Origin: an uncultured Roseburia sp. | Lineage (GTDB): Bacteria; Bacillota; Clostridia; Lachnospirales; Lachnospiraceae | Length of the DNA: 38,707 nucleotides | Reading direction: 5' to 3' | Assembly (NCBI GenBank): GCA_934292805.1 | Contig: CAKQXQ010000020.1 | Location: forward strand, 1-38,707 | The notes under the pieces: model-generated | Told to the model about the DNA's origin: nothing | Seen by the model: the letters and a program-made list of their open reading frames with translations, nothing else | The model's database searches: none | Shown: positions 24,525 through 33,938 of the stretch, in pieces | How positions within the stretch are numbered: position 1 is the stretch's first letter | Layout of the letters: each line of letters starts with the position of its first letter | Position numbers and translations under genes: made by a program

Positions 24525-25799
24525 ATGAAAGTTTTAGTAGTTGGAAGCGGCGGACGCGAGCATGCGATCTGCACAAGTGTTGCAAAAAGCCCACGTGTAG
24601 AGAAAATCTACTGTGCACCTGGAAATGCAGGGATTGCTGCACTTGCAGAGTGCGTACCGATCGGTGCTATGGAATTTGATAAATTAGTTGCATTTGCAAA
24701 AGAAAAAGAAATTGATTTTACAATAGTTGGAATGGATGATCCTCTTGTTGGTGGAATCGTAGATGTTTTTGAGGCAGAGGGCTTAAAAGTATTCGGACCA
24801 AGAAAAAATGCAGCGATCCTGGAAGGATCCAAGGCATTTTCCAAAGATCTTATGAAAAAATACAATATCCCGACAGCAGCGTACGAGAATTTTACAGATC
24901 CTGAGGCTGCACTTGCGTATCTTGAGACAGCAAAGCTCCCAATCGTATTAAAAGCAGACGGACTGGCACTTGGAAAAGGTGTACTGATCTGCAATACATT
25001 GGAAGAGGCAAAGGCCGGAGTCAAAGAGATCATGGAAGATAAGAAATTCGGAACAGCCGGAAATACCATGGTCGTTGAAGAGTTTATGACAGGCCGCGAG
25101 GTGTCTGTATTATCTTATGTAGATGGAAAGACGATCAAGATCATGTCTTCTGCACAGGATCATAAGCGTGCAAAAGACGGAGATCAGGGATTAAATACCG
25201 GAGGAATGGGAAACTTTTCTCCAAGTCCATTTTACACAGATGAAGTAGATGAATTCTGCAAAAAGTATATTTATCAGGCAACCGTGGATGCTATGGCAGC
25301 AGAAGGAAGACCATTTACAGGAGTGATCTTCTTTGGACTGATGCTGACTGCAGACGGACCAAGGGTATTAGAGTATAATGCAAGATTCGGTGATCCGGAA
25401 GCACAGGTTGTTCTTCCAAGAATGAAAAATGACATCATTGATGTGATGGAAGCCTGCGTGGATGGAAAATTAGATACGATCGATCTTCAGTTTGAAGATA
25501 ACGCAGCAGTCTGCGTTGTTCTTGCATCAGATGGATATCCGGTTTCCTATGAAAAAGGATTTGAGATCACAGGTCTTGAAAACTTTGAGGGAAAAGACGA
25601 CTATTTCTGCTTCCATGCCGGAACCAAATTTGATGAAAACGGAAAGATCGTGACCAATGGCGGACGTGTTCTTGGAATCACAGCTACAGGTAAAGATTTA
25701 AAAGAAGCAAGAAAGAAAGCATATGAAGCAACCGAATGGGTAGACTTCGCAAATAAATATATGCGTCATGACATCGGAAAAGCAATTGACGAAGCATAA
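24525..25799 (+). CDS. purD: Phosphoribosylamine-glycine ligase (GAR synthetase)
   Basis: A 424-residue ATP-grasp enzyme that joins phosphoribosylamine and glycine. The N-terminal MKVLVVGSGGREHAI is diagnostic. The ATP-grasp domain contains LPIVLKADGLALGKGV and VVEEFMTGREVSVLSY. Further landmarks are QDHKRAKDGDQGLNTGGMG, EYNARFGDPEAQVVLPR and a C-terminal subdomain ending near YATEWVDF-like sequence. ATG 24525 has AAAGGAG upstream; an in-frame extension to 24411 would run through the palindrome and is rejected. It is separated from purN by that palindrome. Confidence 0.96.
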   Translation: MKVLVVGSGGREHAICTSVAKSPRVEKIYCAPGNAGIAALAECVPIGAMEFDKLVAFAKEKEIDFTIVGMDDPLVGGIVDVFEAEGLKVFGPRKNAAILEGSKAFSKDLMKKYNIPTAAYENFTDPEAALAYLETAKLPIVLKADGLALGKGVLICNTLEEAKAGVKEIMEDKKFGTAGNTMVVEEFMTGREVSVLSYVDGKTIKIMSSAQDHKRAKDGDQGLNTGGMGNFSPSPFYTDEVDEFCKKYIYQATVDAMAAEGRPFTGVIFFGLMLTADGPRVLEYNARFGDPEAQVVLPRMKNDIIDVMEACVDGKLDTIDLQFEDNAAVCVVLASDGYPVSYEKGFEITGLENFEGKDDYFCFHAGTKFDENGKIVTNGGRVLGITATGKDLKEARKKAYEATEWVDFANKYMRHDIGKAIDEA

Positions 25800-25802
25800 A
25801 AT

Positions 25803-25840
25803 AAAAAGTGGATGCGGCCTTTTGGTCACATCCACTTTTT
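25803..25840. terminator. Bidirectional terminator between purD and the TSCPD gene
   Basis: 12-bp stem: 25803-25814 (aaaaagtggatg) with 25829-25840 (catccacttttt), with further pairing possible in the loop. The A and T tracts at the two ends suit termination from either side. Confidence 0.85.
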
Positions 25841-25850
25841 GAAATAAGAC

Positions 25851-26114
25851 TTAAGCGTTCTGCATTTCTTTTTCGTAAGCTTCCACACAGGCTTTTGCAA
25901 GCTGGTCACCACAGGAAGTTCCGCGTCCGTTGCAGGAGATACCGGCGATCTTCTCTACAACCTGGTCTACGGTAAGACCTTCTACCAGTTTCGGGATAGC
26001 CTGGAGATTTCCGTTACATCCACCGGTAAACTTTACATTGTGGACAACATTGCCCTCTAATTCGAGCTCGATAAGCTGGGAACAGGTTCCCTTTGTTTTG
26101 TATACATATTTCAT
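25851..26114 (-). CDS. TSCPD-domain protein (TIGR03905-like)
   Basis: An 87-residue protein with five cysteines at 11, 33, 61, 68 and 76. The TSCGDQLAKAC stretch (66-76) and the VKFTGGCNGNLQAI segment match the small stand-alone TSCPD proteins common in Clostridia. Their domain also occurs at the C-terminus of some vitamin B12-dependent ribonucleotide reductases, where it is thought to bind metal or handle thiols; the role of stand-alone copies is not known. The start at 26114 (minus strand) has AAGGAGG 10 bases upstream; a longer in-frame start at 26147 is unlikely. The gene is a single unit facing purD. Confidence 0.85.
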   Translation of the reverse strand: MKYVYKTKGTCSQLIELELEGNVVHNVKFTGGCNGNLQAIPKLVEGLTVDQVVEKIAGISCNGRGTSCGDQLAKACVEAYEKEMQNA

Positions 26115-26400
26115 ATTATGTAAACCTCCTTCACATCGATCATCCATAAGGATCTCTTATAATTTATCCAATTCGTATCGCACTTATAAAATGTGTGTTT
26201 ACAGATTATAGTTATGAATACGATTCTCCTATTATATCCCATGAAAGGACATTTATACAAGAGCTTTTTTGAGATCACTTTTTATGACTTTTATGTGACA
26301 GAAAACATATGTCATGGAAAGAAGTGCAGACAGTCATGAATTGTGGAGACAAAAAAGCAGCAGTTAATAAAAAGTTTACAAAACGTTACGCCTATTTTTG
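26115..26400. other. Intergenic region between the divergent TSCPD and secA genes
   Basis: Non-coding and A/T-rich. It must hold the promoter of the minus-strand TSCPD gene; TATAAT occurs on that strand around 26205-26210, but no good -35 box lies at the right distance. A short inverted repeat TGACA/TGTCA lies near 26295-26315. Nothing else recognisable. Confidence 0.4.
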
Positions 26401-26429
26401 TTGTGATAAAAAGAAAAAAGTGTTACAAT
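26401..26429 (+). promoter_or_regulatory. Promoter of secA
   Basis: TTGTGA at 26401-26406, a 17-base spacer and TACAAT at 26424-26429 with an extended -10 TG at 26421-26422; almost the same boxes as the ABC-F promoter. The leader then holds a 7-bp hairpin, gttcctg (26445-26451) with caggaac (26460-26466). Confidence 0.75.
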
Positions 26430-26505
26430 AGCGATACCGTGCAGGTTCCTGTGTAATAGCAGGAACAGATCAAATAACTGGGCCGGGACAGGAATAGGAG
26501 TTTTT

Positions 26506-29079
26506 ATGAGTGCATTTACAAAGATCTTCGGAACACACAGTGAGAGAGAATTGAAGAGAATCTATCCGCTTGTTGATAAAGTAGAATCTTACCGTGATTC
26601 TATGCAGAAGCTTTCCGATGAAGAATTAAGAAACAAGACAAAAGAATATAAAGAGCGTCTGGAGAAAGGTGAGACATTGGATGACCTTTTGCCGGAAGCA
26701 TTTGCAACAGTCAGAGAAGCAGCCAGACGTGTGCTTGGAATGGAGCATTATCGTGTACAGATCATCGGTGGTGTGATCCTTCATCAGGGACGTATCGCTG
26801 AGATGAAGACAGGTGAAGGTAAGACACTCGTTTCTACATTACCGGCATATCTGAACGCTTTGGAAGGCAAGGGCGTATGCATTGTAACTGTCAATGATTA
26901 CCTGGCAAAGCGTGACTCTGAGTGGATGGGACAGGTTCATGAGTTCCTTGGATTAAAAGTAGGTGTTGTACTTAACTCCATGAACAACGATGAACGTCGT
27001 GAAGCTTATAACTGTGATATTACTTACGTTACCAATAATGAACTCGGATTTGATTATCTGAGAGATAATATGGTTATTTATAAGGAACAGCTTGTTCAGC
27101 GGGGACTGCATTATGCGATCATCGATGAGGTCGACTCTGTATTGATCGATGAAGCGAGAACACCGCTTATCATTTCCGGACAGAGTGGCAAGTCTACCAA
27201 GCTGTATGAAGCTTGTGATATTCTGGCAACACAGATGAAACGTGGCGAGGATGTTCCGGAATATTCCAAGATGGATGCCATCATGGGTATCGAACAGGAA
27301 GAGACCGGAGATTTTATTGTCAATGAGAAGGATAAGGTTGTAAACCTGACACAGGAAGGTGTAAAAAAAGTTGAGCAGTTCTTCAAGATCGCAAACCTTG
27401 CAGATGCTGAGAACCTTGAGATCCAGCACAACGTGATCCTTGCATTAAGGGCACACAATCTGATGTTCCGTGATCAGGATTATGTTGTAAAAGATGACCA
27501 GGTTATGATCGTTGATGAATTTACTGGACGTATCATGCCGGGACGTCGTTATTCAGACGGATTGCATCAGGCGATCGAAGCGAAGGAGCATGTAAAGGTA
27601 AAACGCGAGAGCAAGACACTTGCAACGATCACATTCCAGAACTTCTTTAATAAATTCGAGAAGAAAGCCGGTATGACAGGTACTGCCCTGACAGAAGAAA
27701 AAGAGTTCCGTGAAATCTATGGAATGGATGTTATTGAGATTCCTACAAACAAACCGGTACAGCGTGTGGATCATCATGATGCTGTTTATAAGACCAAGAA
27801 AGAAAAATACCGTGCCGTTGTGGAAGAAGTAAAGAAATCCCACGAAAAAGGACAGCCGGTACTCGTTGGTACCATCAACATTGACACATCCGAACTGATC
27901 AGTGCAATGTTAAAGAGAGAAGGAATCCAGCACAGCGTACTGAATGCAAAGTTCCATGAATTAGAGGCTGAGATCGTAGCAGCAGCAGGTCAGCATGGAG
28001 CAGTTACGATCGCTACCAATATGGCAGGACGTGGTACCGATATCAAGCTTGATGATGATGCAAGAGCAGCAGGTGGTCTTAAGATCATCGGTACAGAGCG
28101 TCATGAGTCAAGACGAATCGATAACCAGCTGCGTGGACGTTCCGGACGTCAGGGTGATGTCGGAGAGTCCCAGTTCTTCCTTTCACTGGAAGATGATCTG
28201 TTAAGACTGTTTGGTTCCGAGAAGCTGATGGACGTCTTCAATGCATTGGGTGTTCCTGAGAATGAGCAGATCCAGCACAAGATGCTTACCTCTGCAATTG
28301 AGAAAGCACAGCAGAAGATCGAGGCAAACAACTACGGTATTCGTAAGAACCTGTTAGAATATGATCAGGTTATGAACGATCAGAGAGAGATCATTTACAA
28401 GGAGCGTTTGCGTGTACTCAATGGTGAGAGCATGAGAGATGCGATCTTTAAGATGATCACAGACCGTGTGGAGAGCTGCGTGGATACCTGTATTTCTTCT
28501 GATATTCCAAAGGAAGAATGGGATCTGAATGAACTGAATCAGTTACTTATCCCGATCATTCCGTTAGAACCGGTAACATCAGAGATGATCGCAGATGTCA
28601 AGAATAATAAAGAATTAAAACACCTTCTGAAAGAGAAGGCTGTGAAGTTATACGAGGCGAAAGAGACAGAGTTCCCTGAACCGGAACAGTTCCGTGAACT
28701 GGAGCGTGTTGTATTACTGAAAGTGATCGATCGCAAATGGATGGATCATATTGACGATATGGAACAGCTTCGTCAGGGTATCGGACTTCAGGCATATGGA
28801 CAGAGAGATCCGCTTGTTGAGTACAAGATGGCAGGATTTGATATGTTTGACGAGATGACAGCCAACATCCAGGAAGACACGATCCGTCTGTTATATCATG
28901 TGAAGATCGAACAGAAGGTAGAACGTGAACAGGTTGCAAAAGTAACCGGAACGAATAAGGACGACTCTGCACCGGCAGCACCGAAGAAGCGTGCAGCAGC
29001 TAAAGTATATCCAAATGATCCATGCCCATGTGGTTCCGGTAAGAAGTACAAACAGTGCTGTGGAAAATTTGCAGAATAG
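26506..29079 (+). CDS. secA: Preprotein translocase ATPase SecA
   Basis: An 857-residue motor that pushes secreted proteins through SecYEG at the inner face of the membrane. Walker A is EMKTGEGKT (99-107); the DEAD-like IIDEVDSVLIDEARTP follows around 205; the second motor domain carries TNMAGRGTDIKL and RQLRGRSGRQGD-type sequence (here NQLRGRSGRQGD). The preprotein cross-linking and helical scaffold regions are present, and the C-terminal zinc motif CPCGSGKKYKQCC is intact. AGGAG lies 5-6 bases before the ATG. Full length; a single gene with its own promoter and terminator. Confidence 0.97.
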   Translation: MSAFTKIFGTHSERELKRIYPLVDKVESYRDSMQKLSDEELRNKTKEYKERLEKGETLDDLLPEAFATVREAARRVLGMEHYRVQIIGGVILHQGRIAEMKTGEGKTLVSTLPAYLNALEGKGVCIVTVNDYLAKRDSEWMGQVHEFLGLKVGVVLNSMNNDERREAYNCDITYVTNNELGFDYLRDNMVIYKEQLVQRGLHYAIIDEVDSVLIDEARTPLIISGQSGKSTKLYEACDILATQMKRGEDVPEYSKMDAIMGIEQEETGDFIVNEKDKVVNLTQEGVKKVEQFFKIANLADAENLEIQHNVILALRAHNLMFRDQDYVVKDDQVMIVDEFTGRIMPGRRYSDGLHQAIEAKEHVKVKRESKTLATITFQNFFNKFEKKAGMTGTALTEEKEFREIYGMDVIEIPTNKPVQRVDHHDAVYKTKKEKYRAVVEEVKKSHEKGQPVLVGTINIDTSELISAMLKREGIQHSVLNAKFHELEAEIVAAAGQHGAVTIATNMAGRGTDIKLDDDARAAGGLKIIGTERHESRRIDNQLRGRSGRQGDVGESQFFLSLEDDLLRLFGSEKLMDVFNALGVPENEQIQHKMLTSAIEKAQQKIEANNYGIRKNLLEYDQVMNDQREIIYKERLRVLNGESMRDAIFKMITDRVESCVDTCISSDIPKEEWDLNELNQLLIPIIPLEPVTSEMIADVKNNKELKHLLKEKAVKLYEAKETEFPEPEQFRELERVVLLKVIDRKWMDHIDDMEQLRQGIGLQAYGQRDPLVEYKMAGFDMFDEMTANIQEDTIRLLYHVKIEQKVEREQVAKVTGTNKDDSAPAAPKKRAAAKVYPNDPCPCGSGKKYKQCCGKFAE

Positions 29080-29158
29080 AACTTTATGTAAACCTTTATA
29101 AAAGAAAGTATTGAGCTACAGAACGAATATAGAAACAGAATAATCATATTTTAAGAAG

Positions 29159-29201
29159 ACACCCGGATCCTGGGATTACGAAAACAGGATTCGGGTGTTT
29201 T
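29159..29201 (+). terminator. Terminator of secA
   Basis: 14-position stem, acacccggatcctg (29159-29172) with caggattcgggtgt (29185-29198), with one G-T pair and a 12-base loop, followed by TTTT. About 80 bases after the stop codon. Confidence 0.8.
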
Positions 29202-29274
29202 GACAAATAAGAAGTGACAAATATTAACAAATTCTTATTTTTCCATAAAAAAAGTGGTTTTTCAAAAAAAAACT

Positions 29275-29302
29275 TTGAAAAACTTAAGTTTTTGTATATA
29301 AT
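29275..29302 (+). promoter_or_regulatory. Promoter of the mreB-like gene
   Basis: TTGAAA at 29275-29280, a 16-base spacer and a perfect TATAAT at 29297-29302. The leader of about 140 bases (to 29450) is A/T-rich, with three spaced AACAGAAAT/AACAGATTT units near 29350, 29374 and 29390 and partial self-complementarity (ctgtatatgt with acatatagaacag). No small gene is evident. Confidence 0.7.
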
Positions 29303-29450
29303 AAGGCTGTATATGTAAAAATAGGTGTAGCTGTTTTCATTTTTTTATGAACAGAAATTAATTTAACATATAGAACAGATTTGTTTCATAACAGATTTTA
29401 AATGAATAGATGCAGAGAGTTGGATATTCAGAAAGGGGAATTATCATAAT

Positions 29451-30446
29451 ATGATGAGCACAGATATTGGTATCGATCTTGGTACCGCCAGCATATTAGT
29501 TTATATTAAAGGAAAAGGCGTAGTTTTAAAAGAGCCTTCTGTAGTTGCGTTTGATCGTGACACGAATAAGATCAAGGCGATCGGTGAGGAAGCAAGACTG
29601 ATGCTTGGTAGAACACCGGGCAATATTGTTGCTGTAAGACCACTTCGTCAGGGTGTTATTTCAGATTATACAGTTACAGAGAAGATGATCAAGTATTTTA
29701 TCCAGAAAGCACTTGGAAAGAGAACTTTCCGCAAACCAAGAATCAGTGTTTGTGTACCAAGTGGTGTTACTGAGGTAGAGAAGAAGGCAGTTGAGGATGC
29801 AACTTATCAGGCAGGAGCCAGAGAAGTTTCCATTATTGAGGAGCCGATCGCAGCTGCAATCGGTGCAGGTATTGATATTGCAAGACCATGCGGTAATATG
29901 ATCGTTGATATCGGTGGTGGTACAGCAGATATCGCAGTGATCTCTCTTGGCGGATCCGTAGTAAGTACTTCTGTTAAAATTGCAGGTGATGATTTTGATG
30001 AGGCGATCGTCCGCTATATGAGAAAGAAACACAATCTTCTGATCGGTGAGAGAACAGCTGAGGATATTAAGATCAAGATCGGAACATGTTTCCCATTACC
30101 GGAACCGGAAACTATGGATGTACGTGGACGTAACCTTGTAACAGGACTTCCTAAGACGGTTACAGTATCTTCCGAAGAGACAGAAGAAGCACTTCGTGAA
30201 CCAACTTTGCAGATTGTCGAAGCAGTGCATTCTGTACTTGAGAAGACTCCACCGGAGCTTGCAGCGGATGTTGCTGACAGAGGAATCGTACTGACCGGTG
30301 GTGGTGCATTATTACGCGGTCTGGAAGAACTGATCGAAGACAGAACCGGTATTAATACAATGACAGCAGATGATCCAATGACGTGCGTAGCGATCGGAAC
30401 AGGAAAGTACGTTGAATTTTTATCCGGAAAACGTGACGAAGAATAA
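29451..30446 (+). CDS. mreB: MreB/Mbl-family actin-like cell-shape protein
   Basis: A 331-residue bacterial actin homologue. It has the phosphate-1 motif DIGIDLGTASILVY at 5-18, the phosphate-2 MIVDIGGGTADIAVIS at about 150-165, and the adenosine motif IVLTGGGALLRGLEEL at about 280-295. Such proteins polymerise under the membrane and guide lateral wall synthesis in rods. mreC and mreD are not next to it, so it may be an Mbl- or MreBH-like paralogue rather than the mreBCD-operon copy; the symbol is therefore provisional. The start is ATG 29451 or the next ATG; AAAGGGG lies about 12 bases upstream, which is rather far. Confidence 0.88.
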   Translation: MMSTDIGIDLGTASILVYIKGKGVVLKEPSVVAFDRDTNKIKAIGEEARLMLGRTPGNIVAVRPLRQGVISDYTVTEKMIKYFIQKALGKRTFRKPRISVCVPSGVTEVEKKAVEDATYQAGAREVSIIEEPIAAAIGAGIDIARPCGNMIVDIGGGTADIAVISLGGSVVSTSVKIAGDDFDEAIVRYMRKKHNLLIGERTAEDIKIKIGTCFPLPEPETMDVRGRNLVTGLPKTVTVSSEETEEALREPTLQIVEAVHSVLEKTPPELAADVADRGIVLTGGGALLRGLEELIEDRTGINTMTADDPMTCVAIGTGKYVEFLSGKRDEE

Positions 30447-30543
30447 GATTGGTTTGCTACGGTAAGCATTTTTGACAAAAACCGGATATTTGCCGAATTT
30501 AAATAAAGCAATGAATAATGATAAGCGATTTAAGAGAAAGCAG

Positions 30544-30574
30544 GGCTGTCACAGATGTGGCAGCCAGTTTTTTT
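30544..30574 (+). terminator. Terminator of the mreB-like gene
   Basis: ggctgtcaca (30544-30553) pairs with tgtggcagcc (30556-30565) after allowing a 4-base loop and a G-T pair, followed within two bases by seven T (30568-30574). Confidence 0.8.
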
Positions 30575-30663
30575 CATGTAATAGGAAAATGAAAGCAGAA
30601 TCAAAGGAAACGTAACAGAACCGGAGAAGACAGCGGTTTATCCGGGGCGGCAGGGAGAGCAGA

Positions 30664-32871
30664 ATGGAAAAACTGGCAGGATATGTGGAACATATTATTT
30701 ACCGGAATACAGAAAATGGCTATACGGTATTAAATCTGGTGAGCAAAGAGGAAGAGATTACCTGCGTCGGTATTTTTTCTGCAATTGCAGAGGGGGAGAA
30801 TATCGAGGCGGTTGGCGATTATACAGATCATCCGACTTATGGTACGCAGTTTAAGGTGACAAGCTTTGAAGAAAAAGCACCGGAGGATGAGGAAGCGATC
30901 GAGCGGTATCTTGGTTCCGGTGCCATCAAAGGGATCGGACTTGCAATGGCAGCACGTATTGTCAGAAGATTTAAAGAAGATACATTCCGTATCATTGAGG
31001 AAGAACCGGAGCGGCTGGCGGAGGTCAAGGGCATCAGTGAACGAAAAGCAATGGAGATCGCCAATCAGGTGAATGAAAAGCGTGATTTGAGACAGGCAAT
31101 GATCTTCTTACAGCAATATGGGATTACAATGAATCTTGCTGTAAAAATTTATAATAAATACGGACAGGGCGTTTATGGGATCCTGAAGGAAAACCCATAT
31201 CAGCTCGCAGATGATATAGAAGGTGTAGGATTTAAAACAGCAGATGATATAGCAGCCAGGGCGGGAATCCGCATGGATTCGGATTTTCGTGTGAGAAGCG
31301 GTATTCTGTATACACTTTTACAGGCATCAGGAGAAGGACATACTTATCTTCCAAAAGAGGAACTGACAGATAAGACAGCAGAGCTGTTAGGAGTAGATCC
31401 ACAGATCATTGAGAAAAACTATATGGATCTTACAATTGACCGCAAGATTATCCAGAAGCAATCCGGTGAACAGATCCATATCTATGCGTCTGCTTTTTAC
31501 TATATGGAAGCCAATACGGCAGCAATGCTGCATGGATTAAATATTGCATATGATGTGGCAGATGCAGAGATTGAACAGAGAATACATAAAATTGAAAAAC
31601 AGACCGGGATGCAGTTGGATGAACACCAGGTTCAGGCAGTGAAAGAGGCAGTCAGAAATGGACTGCTTGTGATCACCGGAGGACCTGGAACCGGAAAAAC
31701 AACTACGATCAATACGATCATCCGCTATTTTGAAATGGAAGGGCTGGATATTTTTCTTGCAGCACCGACAGGAAGAGCTGCAAAAAGGATGAGTGAGACA
31801 ACAGGATTTGAAGCGAGAACCATTCACCGTATGTTGGAGTTAAACGGTGGCATGGAAGGAAGTGCCGGATTCGAAAGAAATGAAACAAACCCGCTTGAAA
31901 CGGATGTTGTGATCATAGACGAGATGTCGATGGTAGATATCTCACTTATGAATTCCCTTTTGAAAGCAGTGGCACCTGGAACAAGACTGATCTTAGTAGG
32001 TGATATTAACCAGCTGCCAAGTGTCGGACCGGGATGTGTGCTAAGAGACATTATCCAGTCAGAAACATGCAATGTGGTTATGCTGACGAAAATTTTCCGA
32101 CAGGCATCTACAAGTGATATTATTGTGAATGCACATAAAATCAATCGTGGAGAACAGGTTTCTTTAGATAATAAGAGCATGGATTTCTTTTTCTTAAAGC
32201 GATACGATGCGGACGTGATCATCAACGTTGTGTTACAGCTTGTAAAGCAGAAGCTGCCAAAATTTGTAGATGCGACTCCGTATGATATCCAGGTCCTGAC
32301 ACCTATGAGAAAAGGACTTCTTGGGGTAGAGCGCCTGAATGGTATTTTACAGCGTTATCTGAATCCACCGGAGCCTTCCAAGCGTGAAAAGGAGCATGGG
32401 GATATGATTTTCCGGGAGGGCGATAAAGTGATGCAGACAAAGAACAATTATCAGCTCGAGTGGGAAATTTCCACGAAATTCGGGCTTACTGTGGATAAAG
32501 GCATGGGAATCTTCAATGGTGATATGGGAATCATTACAGAGATCAATGATTTTGCAGAGACAATGACGGTAGAGTTTGATGAGGGAAGAAAAGTAGAGTA
32601 TTCATTTAAACTTCTGGACGAACTGGAACTGGCTTATGCGATCACAATCCACAAATCGCAGGGAAGTGAGTATCCGGCAGTTGTGATCCCGCTTTTAAAC
32701 GGACCTGCCATGCTTATGAACCGGAATCTTTTATATACCGCAGTAACAAGAGCAAGGAAATGCGTGACGCTTGTCGGCAATGAAGGAACATTTACCCAGA
32801 TGATCCAGAATACGTCACAGCAGAAGCGTTACAGCGGACTTTGTGACCGCCTGAAGGAGAGTGTGATATAG
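30664..32871 (+). CDS. recD2: RecD2-type ATP-dependent DNA helicase
   Basis: A 735-residue superfamily 1B helicase with 5'-3' polarity. The N-terminal OB-like domain (about 1-70) and helix-hairpin-helix repeats (about 85-200; GAIKGIGLAMAARIV, VKGISERKAMEI, EGVGFKTADDIA) are specific to RecD2, which works without RecBC. The motor has Walker A GGPGTGKTT (339-347), Walker B VIIDEMSMVD (about 416-425), GDINQLPSVGPG and the C-terminal TIHKSQGSEYPAVV motif. GGGAGAG lies 4 bases before the ATG. It probably acts in replication fork or mismatch repair. No clear promoter is seen in the 89 bases between the mreB terminator and its start. Confidence 0.94.
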   Translation: MEKLAGYVEHIIYRNTENGYTVLNLVSKEEEITCVGIFSAIAEGENIEAVGDYTDHPTYGTQFKVTSFEEKAPEDEEAIERYLGSGAIKGIGLAMAARIVRRFKEDTFRIIEEEPERLAEVKGISERKAMEIANQVNEKRDLRQAMIFLQQYGITMNLAVKIYNKYGQGVYGILKENPYQLADDIEGVGFKTADDIAARAGIRMDSDFRVRSGILYTLLQASGEGHTYLPKEELTDKTAELLGVDPQIIEKNYMDLTIDRKIIQKQSGEQIHIYASAFYYMEANTAAMLHGLNIAYDVADAEIEQRIHKIEKQTGMQLDEHQVQAVKEAVRNGLLVITGGPGTGKTTTINTIIRYFEMEGLDIFLAAPTGRAAKRMSETTGFEARTIHRMLELNGGMEGSAGFERNETNPLETDVVIIDEMSMVDISLMNSLLKAVAPGTRLILVGDINQLPSVGPGCVLRDIIQSETCNVVMLTKIFRQASTSDIIVNAHKINRGEQVSLDNKSMDFFFLKRYDADVIINVVLQLVKQKLPKFVDATPYDIQVLTPMRKGLLGVERLNGILQRYLNPPEPSKREKEHGDMIFREGDKVMQTKNNYQLEWEISTKFGLTVDKGMGIFNGDMGIITEINDFAETMTVEFDEGRKVEYSFKLLDELELAYAITIHKSQGSEYPAVVIPLLNGPAMLMNRNLLYTAVTRARKCVTLVGNEGTFTQMIQNTSQQKRYSGLCDRLKESVI

Positions 32872-32917
32872 GAAAAAACACCTGTTTTGCAAACAGGAGG
32901 AAAGTTGAAAACAAAAC

Positions 32918-32946
32918 TTTCTTTCTATGCGGGAAAATGTTATATT
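32918..32946 (+). promoter_or_regulatory. Possible promoter of the trx cluster
   Basis: An extended -10 element, TGTTATATT ending at 32946, with a poor -35 (TTTCTT, 32918-32923) at 17 bases. Upstream lie two small hairpins, 32881-32897 (cctgttt/aaacagg) and one around gaaagtt/aactttc at 32900-32921, which could end recD2 transcripts. Confidence 0.4.
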
Positions 32947-33002
32947 AAATATAAGAATGCTTCCGGAAAAACAGAACATAATAGAATCGAAGGAGAAATT
33001 TT

Positions 33003-33872
33003 ATGGAGCGTTATGATATTGCGATCATCGGTACCGGTCCGGCTGGTCTGGAAGCTGCAATTACAGCGAAGGTCCGCAATAAGAAAATTCTTTTGTTCGG
33101 AAAAAAAGACCTGAGTTTAAAAGTAGAAAAAGCACATGCGATACAGAATTATCTGGGATTGCCGAATATCAGCGGAGAGGCGTTAAAAGAAGCTTATCAG
33201 GAACATTTAAAGGCGATGGAGATAGAGATCACAGAGGATAAGATCAATGCAGTCTATGCAATGGGAAAATATTTTGCACTTCAGGGAAATGGAACGAATT
33301 ATGAAGCAGAAGCAGTGATCCTTGCAACCGGAGTGAGTACAGCAAAGCCATATCCTGGGGAAGAAGAGTTTTTGGGAAGAGGCGTGAGTTATTGTGCTAC
33401 CTGTGACGCACCTTTATATAAGGGTAAGACAGCTGCAATCATCGGATTTTCCAAAAAGGAAGAACCGGAAGCAGATTTTATGGCAGAGATGGCAGACAAA
33501 GTTTACTATATACCAATGTATGAGGATGAGGTAAATGTAGCAGATGGTGTGGAGATACTTCACGAGAAGCCGGTATCTGTAGAGGGAACATTCCGTGTAC
33601 AGGAACTGGTCACAGACAGCGGAAGACATGAAGTTGATGGTGTGTTTTTTCTGCGTGACAGTGTTTCACCTGCACAGCTTGTACCGGGACTTAAGATCGA
33701 GGAAAACCATATTGCAGTGGACAGACAGATGAGGACAAATCTGTCAGGATGCTTTGCCTGCGGAGACGTGACAGGAACACCGTATCAGTATATAAAGTCC
33801 GCCGGAGAGGGAAATGTAGCAGCATTATCAGCGGTTGCATATCTGGCAGAGAAGAAGCGGGCTTTGAAATAA
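33003..33872 (+). CDS. Thioredoxin reductase-like flavoprotein lacking a canonical NADPH motif
   Basis: A 289-residue protein of the low-molecular-weight thioredoxin reductase fold. FAD is bound by GTGPAG (10-15), ILATG (106-110) and FACGDVTGTPYQYIKSAGEG near the C-terminus. The redox pair is CATC (131-134), as in true TrxR. The central domain is unusual: where TrxR has GGGDSA and then HRR for NADPH, this protein reads IIGFSKKEEPEAD (146-158) and later YYIPMYED, so the glycine-rich loop and the arginines that bind the 2'-phosphate are missing. Family members without these motifs, such as the ferredoxin-linked FFTR enzymes of Clostridium, do not use NADPH. Thioredoxin follows after 66 bases. 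AAGGAG precedes the ATG. Confidence 0.85.
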   Translation: MERYDIAIIGTGPAGLEAAITAKVRNKKILLFGKKDLSLKVEKAHAIQNYLGLPNISGEALKEAYQEHLKAMEIEITEDKINAVYAMGKYFALQGNGTNYEAEAVILATGVSTAKPYPGEEEFLGRGVSYCATCDAPLYKGKTAAIIGFSKKEEPEADFMAEMADKVYYIPMYEDEVNVADGVEILHEKPVSVEGTFRVQELVTDSGRHEVDGVFFLRDSVSPAQLVPGLKIEENHIAVDRQMRTNLSGCFACGDVTGTPYQYIKSAGEGNVAALSAVAYLAEKKRALK

Positions 33873-33938
33873 GTCAAAAAAGATCATAGGGCAATAAAAA
33901 TAATAATAGATTGCCTGATAATAAAGGAGAGAAAGATT

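Noticed and set aside
26430..26505. SecM-like arrest peptide in the secA leader
   Set aside because: The leader is about 70 bases, holds one small hairpin, and its only short frame (gtg, five codons) has no ribosome site.
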